This document shows positions 13,724 to 13,729 of a stretch of 13,729 nt of DNA, in pieces. Origin of the DNA: Nitrospira sp. (GTDB lineage Bacteria; Nitrospirota; Nitrospiria; Nitrospirales; Nitrospiraceae); NCBI GenBank assembly GCA_024998705.1, contig JACOEF010000367.1, positions 1-13,729 of the forward strand, given 5' to 3'. The notes under the pieces were generated by a model that saw only the letters and a program-made list of their open reading frames with translations, ran no database searches and was not told the DNA's origin. The position numbers and the translations under genes were made by a program. Within the stretch, counting starts at the first letter, position 1, and each line of letters starts with the position of its first letter.

Positions 13724-13729
13724 GCGCGC

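Noticed and set aside
1..13729. CRISPR array, tRNA, rRNA or insertion sequence
   Set aside because: No regularly spaced repeats, tRNA-like cloverleaf, rRNA segment, transposase or terminal inverted repeat pair was recognised.

Overview
The window reads as GC-rich chromosomal DNA of a Gram-negative, LPS-bearing bacterium. The gene set (mraZ, a LapA-LapB fusion, comF-fmdB, bioB, two LolD/MacB-type transporters) and the protein style best suggest Nitrospira or a relative in Nitrospirota. That placement is an inference from general familiarity, not from a marker gene.

Layout, left to right. (1) 1-1518, plus strand: the end of a LolD/MacB-type ABC ATPase and its FtsX-like permease. (2) 3961-1588, minus strand: mraZ, a RusA-like nuclease gene and a degenerate HD-GYP gene with short gaps, led by a good sigma-70 promoter whose -35 box abuts a perfect 12-bp palindrome. 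(3) 3962-4920: almost 1 kb without any long credible gene. It holds a small plus-strand ORF pair with a strong ribosome binding site, and a near-copy of the palindrome. (4) 6081-4921, minus strand: comF and an fmdB-family zinc-ribbon gene. (5) 6286-6983, plus strand: a second LolD-type ATPase broken by a one-base frameshift right after its Walker A motif. (6) 7128-8054, plus strand: class 1A dihydroorotate dehydrogenase, followed by an 11-bp-stem hairpin shared with a convergent small LuxR-type regulator (8435-8100). (7) 8533-11178, plus strand: a ten-helix double-FtsX permease, possibly the partner of the broken ATPase. (8) 13704-11169, minus strand: a fused LapA-LapB-type TPR protein and biotin synthase, the latter overlapping the permease gene tail to tail by 10 bp.

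How the genes may work together. Both ABC systems belong to the family that moves lipoproteins, lipids or peptides across or out of the inner membrane, and LapA/LapB proteins control LPS synthesis, so cell-envelope functions recur. The mraZ-rusA-HD-GYP group would join a cell-division regulator, a branched-DNA nuclease and a nucleotide-signalling domain. No mobile element, CRISPR array, tRNA or rRNA was seen.

The most unusual points are mraZ outside the division/cell-wall cluster with its palindromic promoter, the frameshifted ATPase separated from its likely permease, the fused LapA-LapB protein, the HD-GYP protein with altered motif residues, and the small ORF pair at 4487-4641. I found no single clear new defence or metabolic system.
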